DNA from: an uncultured Bacilli bacterium
Lineage (GTDB): Bacteria > Bacillota_I > Bacilli_A > RF39 > UBA660
DNA length: 7,942 nucleotides
Direction: 5' to 3'
Assembly (NCBI GenBank): GCA_947589165.1
Contig: CANQCH010000049.1
Coordinates: 1 to 7,942, forward strand
The notes under the pieces were generated by a model. It saw only the letters and a list, made by a program, of their open reading frames with translations. It ran no database searches and was not told the DNA's origin. Positions 4,757 through 7,942 of the stretch are shown piece by piece (the first letter of the stretch is position 1; each line of letters opens with the position of its first letter). Made by a program: the position numbers and the translations under genes.

Positions 4757-7633
4757 TTATTTATAAATTTTTTTATAACTTTCGGGATTGTTAAAAGCCG
4801 CATAATTAATTACAAATCGATATTCAGAAATTTTTAAATCATCAACATTACCTTTAAAAACATTAGTTACAGGTTCTTTTATAATAAATTTGCTTTGCTC
4901 ACTAACCTCATCATCATTGTCCCCTAAAACTAATTGAATTTTTTCATAATCATCATAAAAATATTCTTGCAGTAAAGGAATAATTTTATTTCGAAAAATT
5001 TTACTTAAATTAGTCATGGTAGGATTATCTTTTAATTTCATGAAATAAGCATGCCCAATTACATGTTCGCGGTCATATAATATTTCAATTCTTTTATTCA
5101 TCGTCTCAAGCATTTGAGAAATATCAAGATCATCAATTTTGATATCAGCTAAAAGATCTTTTTTCGCGGGCATTTCGATAAATGAAAATCTTCTTCTTAA
5201 GGCAGTATCCATTAAAGCAATAGAACGGTCAGCGGTATTCATTGTGCCTAGAATATAAACATTGTTTGGCACCCCAAATTCTTCATCAAAATATGGTATT
5301 TTTAACTTTAATTGATCGGCGATTAATTCCGTACTTCCCGGAGAAATTCTTTTATCATCTTCAAGCAAAGTTATTAATTCGCCAAAGATCCGCGAAATAT
5401 CACCGCGATTAATTTCATCAATTATAAATACATATTTTTTATCAACATTTTCCCTTTTGTTAGCTTCATCACAAAACTTTTTAAATATTCCTGAGACAGC
5501 TTGATATGATAATTGCTTAGTTTCGGGATTTATTTCGGGTTTTAAGCCGCCAATAAATTCTTCATAATCGTATGATTGGTGAAAAGTCGTAAACGCAATA
5601 CGCTTATCATTACTTAAACGATCAAATTCTTTTTCGACAGCCTCTCTCGTTAAACTTGTAATAACATAGTCTTCATCAATGGCTAAATTTTCACAAATAG
5701 CTACGGCGATAGCTTTCATCGCATAGGTTTTTCCTGTGCCCGGTGCACCATAAAGAATTGTATTTAAATCAAATTTCTTAACTTCCATCTTATTTTCTTT
5801 TCCTCCTCCAATAACATATTCATAATAAGGTTTTAAATCCGCTAAAGCTTGGCGCGATTCTTGTAAATAATCATCATTACTTTTATTTTCGTCTTGATAA
5901 ATTACTTTACCAATTTGGATTTTTTTATATTCACCGGTTTCTAATTTAGCTTTTAATTGCCCAGGGTCTTTTTCGGGACAAATTGTTAAATTTCGTTCTT
6001 CATCACTACCAACCAAATAACATAAACGAGAATTTAGGGGCATATCTAAAAATTGGTGGTGTTTTTGATAATCGTCTTTAGTTGCTCCCTTATTAATCAT
6101 TTCTAATGAAAATACTATCGCGGGTTTTTGTTGTCCATTTTCAAAAACACTTTTGTTAACAAAAAAGGAAAGGGAGTTTCTTGAATCAGAAACTTTTTTA
6201 GCTTTAAATTGTATCCATAAATAATCACGAATTTCATTATTACTACCATTTAACCATTTGGTTTGATTAGAGATTTGTAAATCAACCTCATTAGCTAAAT
6301 AACTAGCAATATTATCCATTTCTTTGGCAGCTTTTTGGCCTTTTTCTTTAAGCGCTAAATATTTTGCCTTTTCTTCGGCAGTTAAGTTATCTGATTCTGG
6401 TTTTTGGTATTTTTGGTTACCATATTTTTTAATATAATCTAATAAATAAACAAAATTCAAACTTGCTTTTTTCGATTTATTATCTTTGGCATCACCCAAT
6501 TCTCGCGCTAATAAATCTACAACACGCAAATTTTTAAATCTAAAATTATCATTTAGATATTTTTTTATTTTTTGGCTTTCCGTGGCATATTCTCCTAATG
6601 TTTTAGGTTCTTGATAATCAATATCTAATAAAGAGAAAAGATTACCATAGCCTTCATTGGTATTAATTATAGGAAATAATTCGGGTTTTAAACAATGAGC
6701 CATATTCGAAAAAGAAGCAATACCCATACCGTCTATTTTTTGATTTTGATTAGTTTTAATATAGTTATAAATTTCGTCACTAGTTTTTAATTTGGTAATA
6801 TTAACCAAGATTTCAATAACTTTTCTGGGCAGATTGGGATCGGGTTTAGCTCCATTTGCTTTGGGACGATTAAAATTATGAAAACCAGAACCAATCATTC
6901 CTATCTTGTTCATATTATAATTTTCATATTGTCCATTTTCCGCTTTTTCCCAAACAGCATTAAAAATATTTCTAAATTTTTCTTTTTGTTTATCTGGTAA
7001 ATTACTATTTTCTAAATATTTATTTTGCGTATTATAATTATTAATCCGCGCCATATTATAGATAAAATCAATATCGTTAAAATCAACAAAATCCAAATTT
7101 GGTTGAGCCGCATATAATTTAACTGCTTCTTGAACTAATTCATAAGAACCATCATGGCTAAAGGGATCAATATCTTCTTGGCATCTTAATAAATTAACAA
7201 TATCATTTTTATAATCTATTACATTTGCCCAAGCTAGTTCCAATTGTTTTAAAATTGATTGATTAAAACATTTACCACTATAACGATGATTCCACTTTTT
7301 AAATTCTAAAATTTTGGCATTTAAATCATCCAAACGCAAAATTTTTTCTTTATTTTTATCTATTACCCAATCAAATTCCACATCAACGACATTTTTATTA
7401 TCATTTTCCGGACTGGGATATAATTCTTTGACAATATGACCTGAAGCTACAATCCCTCGGGCATCATCTGTTAAATCTAAAATAAATACACGATCATTTA
7501 ATTTGATACCTTTTTCTTTGGCTCTCCACCATACTACTTGTCTTTTTTTATTTCTTACATTTTTGATTAATTCTTCCGAAAAAGTAAATTCATTATCGGG
7601 ACTATCAGTATACGTTAAAAGATATGCTTGCAT
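4757..7633 (-). CDS. mcrB: EVE-domain McrB-type AAA+ GTPase, motor of McrBC restriction
   Basis: This protein of 958 residues should bind modified DNA and drive translocation with GTP hydrolysis. Residues 1-130 resemble an EVE (PUA-like) modified-base-binding domain, with YLLTY, VVWWRAKEKGIKLNDRVFI and GIVASGHIV. About 150-410 is helical and unassigned, with a helix-hairpin-helix-like GMGIASFSNM (302-311). A region at about 420-590 sits where McrB-type proteins carry a further DNA-binding domain. The GTPase follows: Walker A GAPGTGKT (629-636), FTTFHQSYDYEEFIGG, Walker B FIIDEINRGD (736-745), the McrB hallmark MNTADRS with NTAD (799-802), and ALRRRF (811-816). The start is set at the ATG at 7633 because GAGGT lies 6 nt before it and the predicted transcript begins near 7649. 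An in-frame ATG at 7645 would add four residues but has no ribosome site. mcrC follows after 14 bp. Confidence 0.92.
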   Translation of the reverse strand: MQAYLLTYTDSPDNEFTFSEELIKNVRNKKRQVVWWRAKEKGIKLNDRVFILDLTDDARGIVASGHIVKELYPSPENDNKNVVDVEFDWVIDKNKEKILRLDDLNAKILEFKKWNHRYSGKCFNQSILKQLELAWANVIDYKNDIVNLLRCQEDIDPFSHDGSYELVQEAVKLYAAQPNLDFVDFNDIDFIYNMARINNYNTQNKYLENSNLPDKQKEKFRNIFNAVWEKAENGQYENYNMNKIGMIGSGFHNFNRPKANGAKPDPNLPRKVIEILVNITKLKTSDEIYNYIKTNQNQKIDGMGIASFSNMAHCLKPELFPIINTNEGYGNLFSLLDIDYQEPKTLGEYATESQKIKKYLNDNFRFKNLRVVDLLARELGDAKDNKSKKASLNFVYLLDYIKKYGNQKYQKPESDNLTAEEKAKYLALKEKGQKAAKEMDNIASYLANEVDLQISNQTKWLNGSNNEIRDYLWIQFKAKKVSDSRNSLSFFVNKSVFENGQQKPAIVFSLEMINKGATKDDYQKHHQFLDMPLNSRLCYLVGSDEERNLTICPEKDPGQLKAKLETGEYKKIQIGKVIYQDENKSNDDYLQESRQALADLKPYYEYVIGGGKENKMEVKKFDLNTILYGAPGTGKTYAMKAIAVAICENLAIDEDYVITSLTREAVEKEFDRLSNDKRIAFTTFHQSYDYEEFIGGLKPEINPETKQLSYQAVSGIFKKFCDEANKRENVDKKYVFIIDEINRGDISRIFGELITLLEDDKRISPGSTELIADQLKLKIPYFDEEFGVPNNVYILGTMNTADRSIALMDTALRRRFSFIEMPAKKDLLADIKIDDLDISQMLETMNKRIEILYDREHVIGHAYFMKLKDNPTMTNLSKIFRNKIIPLLQEYFYDDYEKIQLVLGDNDDEVSEQSKFIIKEPVTNVFKGNVDDLKISEYRFVINYAAFNNPESYKKIYK

Positions 7634-7655
7634 TTTTGACCTCATTTCATAAATT

Positions 7656-7684
7656 AATATAACATATTTTTTTATTAGTTTCTA
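7656..7684 (-). promoter_or_regulatory. Promoter of mcrBC
   Basis: On the minus strand, TAGAAA (7684-7679, four of six to TTGACA), a 17-bp spacer, and an extended -10 TG-T-TATATT (TG 7664-7663, hexamer 7661-7656) predict a start near 7649. That leaves a leader of about 16 nt carrying GAGGT before the ATG at 7633. The -35 is moderate and the -10 strong. No operator-like palindrome is evident. Confidence 0.6.
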
Positions 7685-7687
7685 TAT

Positions 7688-7716
7688 AAAAGAAAAATAG
7701 CCAAAATTAGCTATTT
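7688..7716 (-). terminator. Rho-independent terminator after tsaD
   Basis: On the minus strand, AAATAGCT, a 6-nt loop, and GGCTATTT form an 8-bp stem (7716-7709 with 7702-7695) including one T-G wobble next to the loop. It runs into TTTTTCTTTT. It begins one base after the tsaD stop codon and separates tsaD from the mcrBC promoter. Confidence 0.8.
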
Positions 7717-7717
7717 A

Positions 7718-7942
7718 TTAACCGATATTGGCCTGACTTTCGGCATTTAAGGAATAATCCGTAAATTCATGTTTTAAATATAAAGGATAAGCAGCCGCGC
7801 CAATCATGGCCGCATTATCAGTACAATAAAGCAGTTTAGGAATTGAAACATTGGCCTTATATTTGGCACAAGTTTTAGTAATTTCTTCCCGTAAATAATT
7901 ATTCGCGGATACCCCACCAGCCACAATAACTTCTCTTATCCC
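7718..7942 (-). CDS. tsaD: TsaD, tRNA threonylcarbamoyladenosine transferase subunit, 3' part
   Basis: This is the C-terminal 74 residues of TsaD (Gcp/YgjD/Kae1), which with TsaB and TsaE transfers threonylcarbamoyl to A37 of ANN-decoding tRNAs (t6A). The frame is open to the right edge (GIREV precedes IVAGGVSANNYLRE), so the start lies outside; full-length proteins are about 340 residues. The diagnostic pieces are VAGGVSANNYLR and CTDNAAMIGAAAYP, the latter holding the Asp of the DNAAM motif that helps bind the active-site metal. A GTG within the fragment (7924-7922) encodes Val of VAGG and is not the start. A terminator follows the stop directly. An essential housekeeping gene here marks the boundary of the conserved chromosome beside the mcrBC module. 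Confidence 0.95.
   Translation of the reverse strand, partial: GIREVIVAGGVSANNYLREEITKTCAKYKANVSIPKLLYCTDNAAMIGAAAYPLYLKHEFTDYSLNAESQANIG

Noticed and set aside
7718..7924. A complete 68-residue gene starting at the GTG at 7924
   Set aside because: The GTG encodes the Val of the VAGGVSANN motif of TsaD and the frame continues to the window edge.
1..7942. CRISPR arrays, insertion sequences, tRNA genes, riboswitches
   Set aside because: No regularly spaced repeats, transposase frames with terminal repeats, tRNA cloverleaf sequences other than the tmRNA tRNA-like domain, or conserved riboswitch cores were seen on either strand.

Overview
The window is very AT-rich (roughly a quarter to 30% G+C by eye). 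It is tightly packed, with intergenic gaps mostly under 80 bp, and looks like a chromosome segment of a low-GC Gram-positive, Bacillota or Mycoplasmatota-like bacterium. The housekeeping genes (an MnmM/YtqB-type tRNA methyltransferase, TsaD, tmRNA) and the strong AGGTGA/GGTGAGG Shine-Dalgarno sites support this. Every gene reads through under the standard code. UGA appears neither as a sense codon nor as a stop in about 2,380 codons, so there is no sign of the mycoplasma UGA=Trp code. The tmRNA nevertheless encodes a tag ending in ...AFA, an ending known from Mollicutes.

Layout, left to right. The first three genes are on the plus strand. They are the 3' end of an mnmM/ytqB-like methyltransferase (1-315), a membrane-anchored XRE-type regulator with its own promoter (378-1418), and a YetF/DUF421-family membrane protein (1464-2141). 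From about 2143 to the right edge everything is on the minus strand. Read in the direction of transcription (right to left), this is the 3' end of tsaD (7942-7718), a terminator, and a promoter. Then follow an EVE-McrB-type AAA+ GTPase (7633-4757), McrC nuclease (4742-3426), tmRNA ssrA (3411-3057), an endonuclease/exonuclease/phosphatase-family protein (3009-2296), and an open 50-codon stretch continuing in frame past that gene's stop.

The accessory system is the mcrBC pair, a GTP-dependent type IV (modification-dependent) restriction system placed between tsaD and ssrA. McrB carries an N-terminal EVE/PUA-like domain as probable modified-base reader, a long middle region with a helix-hairpin-helix-like motif, and the McrB GTPase motor. 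McrC supplies the PD-(D/E)xK nuclease. mcrB has an extended -10 promoter, and mcrC follows after 14 bp.

The most unusual structural point is that the ssrA promoter (TGGACA, 17 bp, TGCTAAAAT) lies inside the last codons of mcrC, with the mcrC stop codon inside the -10 box. No terminator is visible between mcrC and ssrA. The regulator and the yetF gene share a similar AT-rich motif upstream of each, which suggests but does not prove joint control.
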